64,000 nt of DNA. It comes from Mariannaea sp. PMI_226. Lineage: Eukaryota; Ascomycota; Sordariomycetes; Hypocreales; Nectriaceae. Below the pieces are notes generated by a model. The model did no database searches, was not told where the DNA came from, and was given only the letters and a program-made list of their open reading frames with translations. Both the position numbers and the translations under genes were made by a program. The DNA lies in the NCBI GenBank assembly GCA_024336345.1, contig JANFOG010000001.1, forward strand, positions 3,968,001 through 4,032,000, written 5' to 3'. This document shows positions 50,101-60,489 of this stretch, piece after piece. Position 1 is the first letter of the stretch. Every line of letters starts with the position of its first letter.

Positions 50101-51602
50101 GTGGAGGAGCCGCCTAGTATTTGAAGCACCATGTTCTGGAATTTCAAAGGGATATACATACAACAACCGGCCCGGTTCTTGTTCCATGACAGAAGCTTGG
50201 TGTTATGTGTAATCGTAAATGGTAAAAAAAATATTGATCAATACATAAACTAAAGAATCAAGAAACGGTGCGTCCCATTCTCCTTCATCATTCATTGATG
50301 ACTCTGGCCCCTCATATGGCACCCATCAATTGGCAATGTGGCGCCTCGGTCAAGCACGCCAAGAATGGTAAAGAATTGCTTGCAGATACGTAGTGTACCT
50401 ACTTGCATCCATCGGTCAAAAGTAGCTCCCTGACATGCATAACAACAGTGCTTTGAGAAGCTGGTCATGTCCACTCAGGCAGCTGTATGCTCACCGTTGC
50501 TGTGTCACGTTCTCCGTCACCTTCGTCATGATGGCTCTTGGAGCGTAATTGCTAGGATCTCAGCATGTCACGAGGGGTCGGCTAATGTGCATCTCAGCAT
50601 CCTTAGGTCTTTCACCACTAAGGACGGACGGAAACCCCTCTCAGTTTATTAGCTGACCCAGGCTAGGTACTCAACGCCGTCTGGGGACCGTCGAACCAAC
50701 TGAGTCTAGAATCGTCATGTGACGCCAGTCGGTTATGTCTTTTTCAACACAAAACTGAAGGTACTGTACATTCTAAGCCTCGATGGACTCGGGGCCTCTT
50801 GAGGAGAAATTGCTCTCCTGACCGTATTCTGGCTCATCCACACTTCTGTTATTATGCCTAGCCGACGCTGAGTCACTTTGTTACGAACTTGTTCTACAGA
50901 ATTTCATGAGTAATAACTGCGTTGTGGAGCTCGAAGTGAAGATGGACTAGCGAGAGAAGGCGGGGTGTCCATGAGGAGATGCCTACCACACCAAGTGTTC
51001 TTAGCACGTCTATTACTTATAACTTGCGCTTGACCTCTGTGCGCCAAGTTAGCATTGGATGATGATTCCCGTTCGATTTTTCCATTCATGAAAAGCTTTT
51101 TTTTATCTCAATGCCTTCTAAACAAGATCGCCTCGCTTCGCAAAAGCATAGCAGTATTAGGATATGAAATAATAATCATGCTTTAGTTTCGACCAATACG
51201 GTAGCAGAGACTTTTCAAAGTAAGGCCTCATCTCCCATAGAAATTCATAAATACAAAGTCATCTACTGCTCCCAAAGTGAAAAACGTTACGTGAAAACCC
51301 GTTCCTCGCCCAGACGCCGTATCCCTAGCCGGGTATGCAGACCAGTGCTCGTTAGCAAAGGCCGTAGCTTCGTTGAGAAGAGGTTTTTTTTTTTTCTTCT
51401 CCAATGACAAAAACCCTCGGTATACGTCCTCCCCCAGTGCTTGATATCCCCTTCGCCTCTCCCCCATTGGGAAGCTGCTGTATCGTCGCCGCTTTCTTTC
51501 ATCGATTTGCGTGATGTAGTTCGTCATTTGGTAGATCAACGATGCTCGAATGTTGTCGTTTCATGTCCTGCTCGCGAAATCCATCCACATACGTGGCATT
51601 CC
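47174..51602. other. Gene-poor region upstream of AIM21 (4.4 kb)
   Basis: No gene is supported; short open frames are scattered in all phases. The part from about 48950 to 49400 is rich in GTAC-containing words (GGTACC, AGTACC, CGTACC). A run of about 11 C lies near 49201-49211. The AIM21 promoter should lie within the first few hundred bases. Confidence 0.5.
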
Positions 51603-52346
51603 TTACACAATCATCTGCGCAACTCCCTGGCCGCCAAGTGTTTTGCTGCCGACAAAGGCCTGACCTTTAATACCCGCGAGGCCGTAGCAGAGAGCGGTGA
51701 AAAGCAAAAATACAGCAGCAGCAATCAGGCTGCTAGCATGGGTGCAAAGACTAGCCCACTGAATGCCGCTCATGGCAAGGTACGCGGCGGCTCGCATGTA
51801 GTTGGTGGAGATTTGTCGAATCATAGCATCGAACTTGGCGGAGGTCGGGCAAATTCGAAGAAGCAGAGGGACTTCAATGAATAAGATAACAAACGCCGAT
51901 ACACTGCAAATAAAATGGATTAGCACGTTGTAGATGCCGCGTAGACGCAGAGACGCCACGTTTGGTATAGAAGAGAAGAAATAACATACATGGCAAGGAC
52001 GCAAAAGATAATTCGAAGTGGAACGAAAGTGAAGATTGTGGAGATTCCCGTCGCAAGGCAAATGATCATAGAAAGTATTCCCAGCCTGTGAATAGTCTGT
52101 TGTTAGCACTGGGGGCCCAAAGGAGAGTGCGTTGCGGTCGTAAATCATGTTGTCGGCTGGATCTGGCAGCTTGTTGGAGTTGCGAATGCATCGGCCGACG
52201 TCGCAAACTCCAGAATCAATTTGGGGGCGCTTACCATTGTCCGTAGATGCCTATCGTAACGGTCAGTACCACCGTCTATTCTGCGCTTGGGTTGTTGAAG
52301 TCCACTTACTGAAGTTTCTCGTTTGGAACTCTTCCATGAGCGTCAT
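51603..52346 (-). CDS. TVP18: Golgi apparatus membrane protein Tvp18
   Basis: Four exons (52346-52310, 52250-52235, 52085-51990, 51903-51603) give 149 residues, close to the family's usual ~148. Tvp18 is a small four-helix membrane protein first found in Tlg2-containing Golgi vesicles; its exact role is unknown. The recovered start MTLMEEFQTRNFSIYGQWLGIL matches the family signature. The hydrophobic helices are clear, including IFCVLAIVSAFVILFIEVPLLL and SLIAAAVFLLFTALCYGLAG, and the end GQAFVGSKTLGGQGVAQMIV is typical. The second exon is only 16 nt (SIYGQ plus parts of the flanking codons), which is why no long reading frame covers the N-terminus. It is divergent from the cyclodeaminase-like gene. 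Confidence 0.93.
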
Positions 52347-53937
52347 CTTGACAGCTTACGTGGTTGGCGGCCTCGTAGTTGAGAGATAGGTAGGCGGGTT
52401 CAAGGGACAGGCGCACGAAAAGCAGCGTCGGCGAGAGATACGGTCGAGAAAGAGAAGCTATGGATGCAATAGATTCGGTGCTGAAAGTCGATGTGGTTGC
52501 GCCGGGGGTGACGGAATGAAGAATGAGGCTCTGGATAATACGGTTTTGGTCGTGGAAACGATGAACGTAGCCTTTTCGCAAAGGTGCAGGCGGCCAGTAT
52601 TTGTCCCCAATTATTATTGAGGCTGGGGGCCGACAGTTCGCCTCCGCTGATAGAATCCCTAGCGTTACAGCACAGTGAGGCACGTAAGAATTTGGGGAGT
52701 TGATTGGGCAACCAGTCAGCAGTCTAGGGGACCGTTCACCTAAGGATCCTTATAACAACCTGGCTTGGTCCACTAAGGCGAAAAAAAATATCGGATTCTA
52801 CGACAGAATCTGAACATGGAAGGTGCCGATGTAGGTATTCAGTAGCTGAATTCTCATTGTTATTTTTATAGCAATTTGAAGTTGATCTCACATTTTTATT
52901 TGTTATTCTTCTTCTCCTTCTTTTTCTTTTTCTTCTGCAATTTACCACAAGGCCGATGCTTCGGAATATGTTCTGATCTTGAGGGCACAAGTTCTATTCC
53001 AAGGTACCTACGTAATGTCAGCAGCCACAGGTAGACGGCAAGAACGATTCCGTCGTATTCGGGACTCGTTAAGTACGAAATAGGCAACTGTATTCTCAAC
53101 TCGCCCCCGCCGAGAGTGACGTACGGACATACGCGGCGGGACAGCTTTTTGTCCCCCAGAATCCTCAACAATCAACGAACTGAACCCACAGCTGTCATCT
53201 ACCCTATACAGTACCCTTCTACCTGGGTAGTTTGTGCTTCCGGTTATTCAGTGATACTTGTCTTTGACCGTTATTGATTCTTGGTCCCTGATGTTGCTAA
53301 CTATGTAAATCTATTAACCCTCCTGGCATGTAGATCTGCGTATTTTTTGCGTGACAGATACGCCCATGATGTATCGTGACAGGGCTTATCAAACATGTTG
53401 CAACCTAACATGCTCCTGCCGATCTTTATGCTTGTCGACTTCTTCCGATTATTGCAAGCAAAACATCCCGTTTTCCTGCTCCCTGTTCCGATCTTGCAGT
53501 AAACACACCCAACTCCCTTACCATTGTCTTGCGACGTGGAATCAAGCATTCTCATGATGTAGTCGATCTGATCCCCCGGTTCTTATCACACAGGTACAGT
53601 AAGTAGGTGCTCAGTGTAAAACCCCTCGTCTTCCGGTCTTGGCATTCACCAGGTACAGCATATGTGGAGATGGCGCCCGCCGCTTCTCAGCAAAAAGATG
53701 CCAGAAGCTCCAACGGGGCCTATTACATCATGTTCTTTATTCAACTCCAAGGTCAAGTAGGCCAAGGTTGAAATTGCGACATCTCAATTTGCCCCCTTTC
53801 TGCGCATGCTGAATAATTCGCCATTATATAGCGACCAGTCTACGCTGACCACGGAACACTCTGGTTGCCTTCTCATCCGTACCTCCGAAACATTCACAGC
53901 CCGAGGTTGCTACCACAGAAGATAATCAGCCGTCACT
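52347..53937. other. Divergent intergenic region (TVP18 / cyclodeaminase-like gene)
   Basis: 1.6 kb without a supported gene. It holds both promoters. A T/C-rich stretch lies around 52900-52940. No well-known regulatory cluster was recognised. Confidence 0.5.
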
Positions 53938-55452
53938 ATGCCGCTCACCATCCTTTCGGACGAGCAGGTGAATACTTTGTTAGAAAGTCTGACCATCGAT
54001 GAGCTGGAAGACTTCAGAAAGGATCTCTGCTCTGCCCTCCATGAGTTCTCAACCACCGTGAAGGCTCCCGAAGAAGCTTTCCAACAACCGCCTAGATCCA
54101 CCACGCTTCACCCAGAGACGCGAATCAAGACATTCTACATGGCCGCATGTGGCCCATCTGGGATGGGCTGCAAAGGTTAGTTTTCGTGTCTCATCGTCGA
54201 TAATCAAGGTACTAACTGTTATCCTAGTGATCTCACGCCCACACCTTGAGCCCCAGGACTCCCATGATGCTGCCAAGCCCGTCATCGCCAATGGACTGCT
54301 TACTCTATTCAACCCCGACGGATCGCCCCTGGGCTTGGTTCATCCTGGCGCCCTCACAGCTTTCCGTACCGCTTTGGCGTCGGTCTGTCTCCTCAACAGA
54401 CGGAATCAAGTTAAGACAATTACCGTTTTCGGCAGTGGCATGCAGGCCTATTGGCACGTACGACTGGCCTTGATGATGAAAGGCGCCACTATCCGACATG
54501 TTAATGTCATCAACCGTCGTTTCTCTGCTAATGCCACCGGGCTTCTGAAGAAGTTTGCTACAATCCCTAGCTACATAAAACAGCGCGAGGGATGGACTGA
54601 AGCGAAGTTTGGACTGCTGACACCGACCTTCCACGAGTACCAGCGACTTCTGAAGGAGCAAATTCGAGACGCAGACGTCATTTACTGCTGCACTCCATCT
54701 CATGAAGAGCTCTTTGATGGGTCTATCCTGACCTCACACGAAGGCCGGAAGAAAGGTCGGCTGATCATTGCTGTCGGCAGCCACAGACCAGATATGAGAG
54801 AATTGCCCGACGACCTTATCCAGTTGGCTGTGAAGCATCATGATAGACCACATCGGCATTTTCACAAGCATGCCCAGGAGGGTGGCGCTATTGTGGTAGA
54901 TAATCTCGAAGGCGCTCTCAAAGAAGCCGGAGAGATTATAATGGGCAAGGTTAACCCCCATCAACTTGTTGAGTAAGTCATCACCTGCTTCCTGGCATTC
55001 AAACACGACCTGCTGACGCAATAAATAATAAAAGGTTAGGAGAATTGGTCATGCTTCATCGCCTAGCTCAGGAGGAATCTGATGCTGAAGTCGCCAGCAG
55101 CCAGGCATCTATCACTTCAGATTTGGACAAGTTGGAGATTGATGACAGGGTGCCCTCCATGTCGACCGTATTCACAAACGCATCCAGTACCAGGTCGCGT
55201 TCGAGCAGTCCCAGTGGCTCAAATGGTTCGGATTCTCGCAAGAGCTCGTCGATATTCCACCGCCGCAAGGCCTCTAGTAGCTCATCAGATACCGAGAAGA
55301 AGAAGAGGGAGGATGGACTTGTGCGGTGGTTGAGAGATGGAACTGTAATCTACAAGAGCGTGGGACTTGGCCTGATGGACTTGGTTGTTGGGATACACCT
55401 CATCCAGGTCGCCAACTCGAAAAAGATTGGTATCTCTGTGGACGGCTTCTGA
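53938..55452 (+). CDS. Ornithine cyclodeaminase / mu-crystallin family protein
   Basis: Exons 53938-54175, 54228-54972 and 55035-55452 give 466 residues. Family members bind NAD(P)H and include ornithine cyclodeaminase, ketimine reductases and alanine dehydrogenases. Visible features are a Rossmann motif VFGSGMQAYWHV, the substrate-side region HPGALTAFRTALAS, and DADVIYCCTPS in the dinucleotide fold. The C-terminal strand-helix unit (GTVIYKSVGLGLMDLVVGIHL) is present but separated from the core by a Ser-rich and Lys/Arg-rich insertion of about 90 residues (~340-430). Bacterial enzymes are usually 320-350 residues, so the extra length is due mainly to this insertion. The substrate cannot be named from sequence. 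Confidence 0.92.
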
Positions 55453-55645
55453 TATGGGTGAACCTAAAGAAGGAAAAAAATGTTGGAATAATTGATGTTT
55501 GATATAATGACAACAAGAAAACGTAGGGAGCATCAGATATGATAGAGCTACTGATCCAAAAAGAAATATGAAATTTGACGACATTCTAATTGTACAAGTT
55601 ACGATGCATCATCCTCCTAAACAAGAAAACGCCATCTTATTTCCT

Positions 55646-57083
55646 TTATTCAGCAACCCAAACAGCGGCCATACCCATGCCGGTTCCCACACACATAGAT
55701 GTGCTTCCTACCTTCTTGCCTGTTCGCTTCAGCTCATAGAGAAGAGTCGAAACTTGTCGAGCTCCAGTGCATCCAAGAGGGTGACCGAAGGCAATAGCAC
55801 CACCCTTGGGGTTGATCTTTTCTTGAGGAATGCCTAGCTCGTTGGCGCACCAGAGGCACTGGCTGGCAAAGGCCTCGTTGATCTCATAAATGTCGACATC
55901 ATCCTTGGAAATGCCAGCAAGGTCAAGAGCCTTGGGAATAGCCTTCCAAGGGCCCTGACCCATGAGGAGGGGCTTGACACCGACAACGGAGGCGGAGACG
56001 AACTTGCCAATGATTGTTTGGCCAAGCTTTTCGGCAGTGGAGCGCTTCATAAAGAGGACAGCAGCGGCACCATCGGAAACCTGACTGGCGTTGCCAGCAT
56101 GGATGGAACCGTTCTTGGCGAATGCTGGCTTAATCTTGCCTAGAGACTCGGCGGTGACGCCCGCTCGAACACCGTCGTCCTTGGATACGGTGACCTTCTT
56201 CTTCTCACCAGACTTGGGGTCTTCAAAATCAACAGTGAGGGGAACGATCTCCTGGTCGAAGAGACCCTCCTGCTGGGCCTTCAAAGCCTTCTTGTAAGAT
56301 GAGGCAGCGAACTCATCCTGGGCGGCTCTGGTGACACCAAGGTCCTGTGCCATCTTTTCCGACAAGACACCCATGGGGACCTTGCAGTTTGCAGCTTCGG
56401 TATAATTCTCAAGCAGCTCGGAGAATTCACTGACGGCTCCAGGTCTGATTTTTCGTTAGCACTGGGAAATCTACGAGTATGATTTTGCCAAGACCTACCC
56501 ATATGACAGAGACATGCTCTCAACACCAGCGCCAATACCGATATCAATCATGCCGGTCTTGATCTGGTTCACGACATCGACGCAAGCCTGGAGACCAGAA
56601 GAGCATTGTCGGTTGAGAGTTCGCACAGCGGTGGATTCGGGGAAGCCAGCGACCAAGCTAGCAGCTCGCATCTCAGTTGCGCCACCACCAGCAGCCAGAA
56701 CAGTGCCGACGCAGATATCCTCGACGAGGTCAGGGTTGATCTTGGAGCGGTCGATGATGGACTTGAGAACGCCAACAAGGATATCGGAGGCGTGGGTGTC
56801 CTTGAAGCCGCCCTTGCCACCCTTGGTGAATGCGCTTCGACAGCACGCAGTAATGACAACCTAAAGGGGTGTGTGTGGTTAGTTCTGCGGCCTGGCGCAA
56901 AGGGATGGGTAGCATACATCATCGGGACGCTTCTCAAGGATCTTGTCGCGACCGCCGGCGGTGGGGTTGCCAGAGATCTGGCCACCAATTTGGCTGATTC
57001 TATCAATAGCTATCGAAGACAAACAAGGATATTAGCAAAGAAAGAATCATTTGCGGTGGATTGAGGGGATGCATACCACCCAT
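55646..57083 (-). CDS. POT1: Peroxisomal 3-ketoacyl-CoA thiolase
   Basis: Exons 57083-57077, 57009-56918, 56860-56499 and 56444-55646 give 419 residues. The enzyme performs the last step of fatty-acid beta-oxidation, cleaving 3-ketoacyl-CoA to acetyl-CoA and a shortened acyl-CoA. The catalytic Cys is in LNRQCSSGLQA (~119), the His in GHPLGCTGARQ and the second Cys in CVGTGMGMA. The C-terminus (VWVAE) has no PTS1, while the N-terminus contains RISQIGGQI (residues 6-14), close to the peroxisomal PTS2 pattern, as expected for Pot1-type thiolases. The first coding exon is only 7 nt (ATGGGTG). Two CCTCGG motifs lie upstream. The PTS2 match is imperfect at its last position (I instead of L/A/F). 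Confidence 0.94.
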
Positions 57084-58787
57084 GATGAAGGTTTGTGGAA
57101 GGGGTAAAGAGTTCTGGAAGAAAAGGGATCAAAGAGCGCTAAAATGACAGAATGACGGAGAGTTGAAAAGGTTTAAGGACGTTGAACAAGAAATATATAA
57201 ATATAACAGTCCAAATTTCGGTTCCTAGACCTCGGATGTTGTGGAAATGGAGCGAGGTTGAACAATGCTACGGATGAGCGAGCTTCATATGAGAAATTGA
57301 GGGAAGTTGGACTTTATGATGGAAGACCCGCTGATGTCAGCTGGGGAAAGCGCAGTCGACCGAGGCATCTTGCCGCCCCCAGTCTTGGCGAGCCTAGCGG
57401 CGAATTTTAGCGTCTTTTCACATGCTATTCCCCAGCTTTCGGCGCCAGGGCCATTGGCCATGGGCCAAGAGATGGGATCCAAGATTTGCGTCACAAGGGA
57501 CACTTCAGACCTGTGGCATAGTTCATCTGTACCAGATTAATAATTGTAAGCCTGACAGTCATGCGTTTTTGCCCCGGATTCCAGAGAGTACGTAGACGAT
57601 CAAAACCAAGGTATCATGTTACTTGCCTAATGCATATGCGGCTCCGGAGTATGCATCTCAATGATCATAATGTACCGATAGGTTGGTTGCATACAATCCC
57701 GTAGCTGAAACAACTTATTGGAAAGGGAACGGCAGTTATCGACGGTGATTTAGCTTGCACTCTGAGGTGGCGTCTGCCCAAGGCATGGGCTATGATGGAA
57801 TTCTGAAAGCATTAAACCAATGCCAATGCCAGCAGAAGTGTGTCAGAACTAGTATTGGTAAAGCACTACTACTATCATCCTCTACCTTTTTGTTCGTATT
57901 CCTAAACGCTGTAGCTATCTGCTACACAGGTGTCTTAAGGTATAGATTCTGTGGAGTGTGGTACCTACTGAGTCCAGGCAATACCTGTCTATGTTTTACT
58001 AGTACTACTCATAGTGGCCGACAGACCCTGCGAGTTTGTTCGTTTTAAGAGGAGTGTTGATTGTGAGATTGTTTGGCTTGTACTGCATTTTGATATCCCC
58101 TGTTGCCGCAAGTTGTGTTTGGCAACACGATACGGTCAAACATACACATTAATAATAATAGTAAGTGAATTAGGCGAAAGCCGGTGTCAAATATATTTAT
58201 ATCTGGCACAAAATCTCGGAGATGCAAAGTTTAGGATTGGGCTCCTCCGTTGATGCCGTTGTACAGCGCCAACATTGCGAGAGGACTGCGCATTTCTAAA
58301 GCCTATCGCTACCCGTCATTACCATGTGCTGAACCAACCCATTTTTTATGAGACGAAATGATATTCATGGTTGATTGAGAGGGGATAAACCATGATTGGA
58401 TTCTAGACGAATCAACTCATATACGAGTTTGACTAAAGAAAGTTGATGCGCGGGGCCGTAGATTAGACGAATATTGTCTTTGTTTGATCCTTGACAAAGA
58501 ATGAGAGATCACTTGATATAACTGTTCGTTGCCTTTGTTTTCGGCCAGGAGTTCAACAGCGCAACAACTTTAGAGATGGGACAAGGCATGTCAATTATAG
58601 AAGCGTAGTGAAATCAAATTTCTTGCTCTCTCTTATACAACCCAGTGGTTTCGCTTTGCACAAAATTCAACATCGTTACTAATCTTCATTCCTCAATTTC
58701 TCATATCCGGTGATATCGTATCTTCCATCATCATAAATACCCCGTCATATACCCAAATGTTCGAGAATACCAGCCTATAAGCTGATA
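57084..58787. other. Thiolase promoter and gene-free region
   Basis: 1.7 kb between the thiolase start and the 3' end of the MsrB gene; no gene is supported. Two CCTCGG motifs near the thiolase start are listed separately. The remainder is AT-moderate without recognised elements. Confidence 0.5.
57230..57365. promoter_or_regulatory. Pair of CCTCGG (FarA/FarB/CTF1-type) motifs
   Basis: CCTCGG is at 57230-57235, and its reverse complement CCGAGG is at 57360-57365, about 150 and 280 bp upstream of the thiolase start at 57083. CCTCGG is the core bound by the fatty-acid regulators FarA/FarB in Aspergillus and CTF1 in Fusarium, which switch on beta-oxidation genes. Function here is inferred from motif and gene identity. 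Confidence 0.55.
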
Positions 58788-59469
58788 TTAGACCTTGCTC
58801 CCCTCAGTCGACCCCTTCTCAACAGGCTTGTCCTCGGTGGAAAACTTCAGACTAATACTGTTGACACAGTGACGCTCATCGGTGGGTGTAGGGAAACCCT
58901 CGCCCTTGAAAACGTGGCCAAGGTGACCACCGCAATTGGCACAGACAATTTCAGTGCGCGTCATGCCTAAAGTGCTATCCTCGTGGCGGACCACGGCGCC
59001 AGGAATGCTGTCAAAGTAGGCAGGCCAGCCGCAGCCAGAACTAAATTTGTGGTTGGCCTTGTAGAGCGGCGCATTGCAACCGGCACAAGTGTAGACGCCA
59101 GCATCCGGGTAGTGCTTGTCGTACTCGCCGGTGCCTGGCCGCTCAGTGCCCTTTTCACGGAGAACGCGGAACTGCTCTAGATGGTCGTGTTAGTGAGAGG
59201 CTGAGGCGAATATACTGCATTCAACGTGGTTCCTTACCCTTGTTCAAGACCGCTCGCCATTCATCATCGGAGCGCTGATCGGGATAAGACATTGTGGAAG
59301 ACTTGGAAGATGAAGATCCAAAGAGAGCACTCAGGAAGGGAATGCCGGACATAGACTTCAGAGGGACTGGACGTAGAGTGTTGATGCGTGGGTGAGGCGG
59401 GGTCCTTAAGTGGGTTGGAAGTCTAGAGAAAACGTAGATGAAGTTGGCGAAGAATGGCCGAAAGTGCAT
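58788..59469 (-). CDS. msrB: Peptide-methionine (R)-S-oxide reductase MsrB
   Basis: Exons 59469-59238 and 59176-58788, joined across a 61-nt intron, give 206 residues from the first ATG. MsrB reduces methionine-R-sulfoxide in proteins back to methionine. The two zinc CxxC pairs are CAGC (in YTCAGCNAPLY) and CANC (in VCANCGGHLG); the catalytic Cys is in DERHCVNSISL. Three in-frame starts exist: 59469 adds an Arg-rich, acid-free leader (MHFRPFFANFIYVFSRLPTH) resembling a mitochondrial presequence, 59352 gives 167 residues, and 59292 gives 147 residues, close to the minimal enzyme. The third has the strongest start context. Which start is used, or whether several are, is open. Confidence 0.93.
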
Positions 59470-60489
59470 GAATGGCGATTGATGGGTAGTGAGATTGGCA
59501 AAAGCCGAGTTGGAAAAGGAATGCCTCTTATGTTAATCGTTGAGCTTCTTGGTGGCACAGCAGTGGCAGAGCTTCTGTCGTTGGTGATCCTTGCGAGCGT
59601 ATATTCGTAAGAAACACACAGCGTATTGGATTCTTGCTAGTGCAGCGAGTGTGACAAATCAATTGGTGGGCAGTGCCTTAACGCAGCTCGTCAATTTACA
59701 GGGTCAGCAAGACTGGGGAAAAGATGTGGAATCTTTGGGGGAATTGGAGATCCATGGGTGTCATAGGCAATTGAATCATTGATGGGGCTCAGCCACTTCG
59801 AGCTTACTGGAGACTCCTATGCTAACGTAAAGCAAATATTTGTAATCTCTCAGGGCGCAGCTATTGGACAGAATAACTTAACCGATGAGCCTGAGATACG
59901 AATATATCAATCATCCTAGACCAAGGCTGAGACCTCCGAAGGTGTACGGAGTATCCTGTAGTTTGGAATTCTTACTTTTAGGCATGCACGTTGAGAAGGG
60001 GAGTCATGATCCTCCAGGGGCGTCATTGCTGCCTCAGGGTTCCATTTCAGTACTGTGGCTGGTGCCCAATATTCCATGTACTGATGTCCCACTTCCAAAT
60101 ATCCCTAGCACCAAGTTCAGGCCCAATGTCAAGCAGTTTGTGCCCTTATTGAGTTAAGGCAATATATGGGAGGTACATTCCTTATCTGGCTTGAGCCATA
60201 CTTCACCTAGGTACCTCTTCAGCGTTTAATTCCGCTTAAGCGCGTCCTTTGTCGCATGGCGCAGTTCCACTGAACATCTTGGCACCTCCTTACCCGACTC
60301 GAAACACCACACACACGACCACCGACCCGGGCCAGGTTGCCACTTTCGAGAACACGCAGACTCCCCTCTGTTCCTGGGGCGCATTCACCTTATCCCTAAC
60401 CCCTCAACGGCTTCAATCTGCAACCGCCGCTTTCAGCATCTGCTCTGATAGACCGAACTACCCCTATATAGCCTCCTCCTCCCACCGCC
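59470..60489. other. Divergent intergenic region (MsrB / ArfGAP)
   Basis: About 1 kb without a supported gene. TACGGAGTA is at 59945-59953 and a near copy of TACCTAGGTA (ACCTAGGTA) is around 60206. The last 200 bases are C-rich and form the ArfGAP leader. Confidence 0.5.

Noticed and set aside
56569..57006. Long open frame overlapping the thiolase gene on the same strand in another frame
   Set aside because: It is a shadow: the conserved thiolase motifs are in the other frame and need the introns to be spliced.
57285..57503. 72-residue open frame upstream of the thiolase
   Set aside because: Overlaps promoter elements, has no recognisable domain and no splice continuation.
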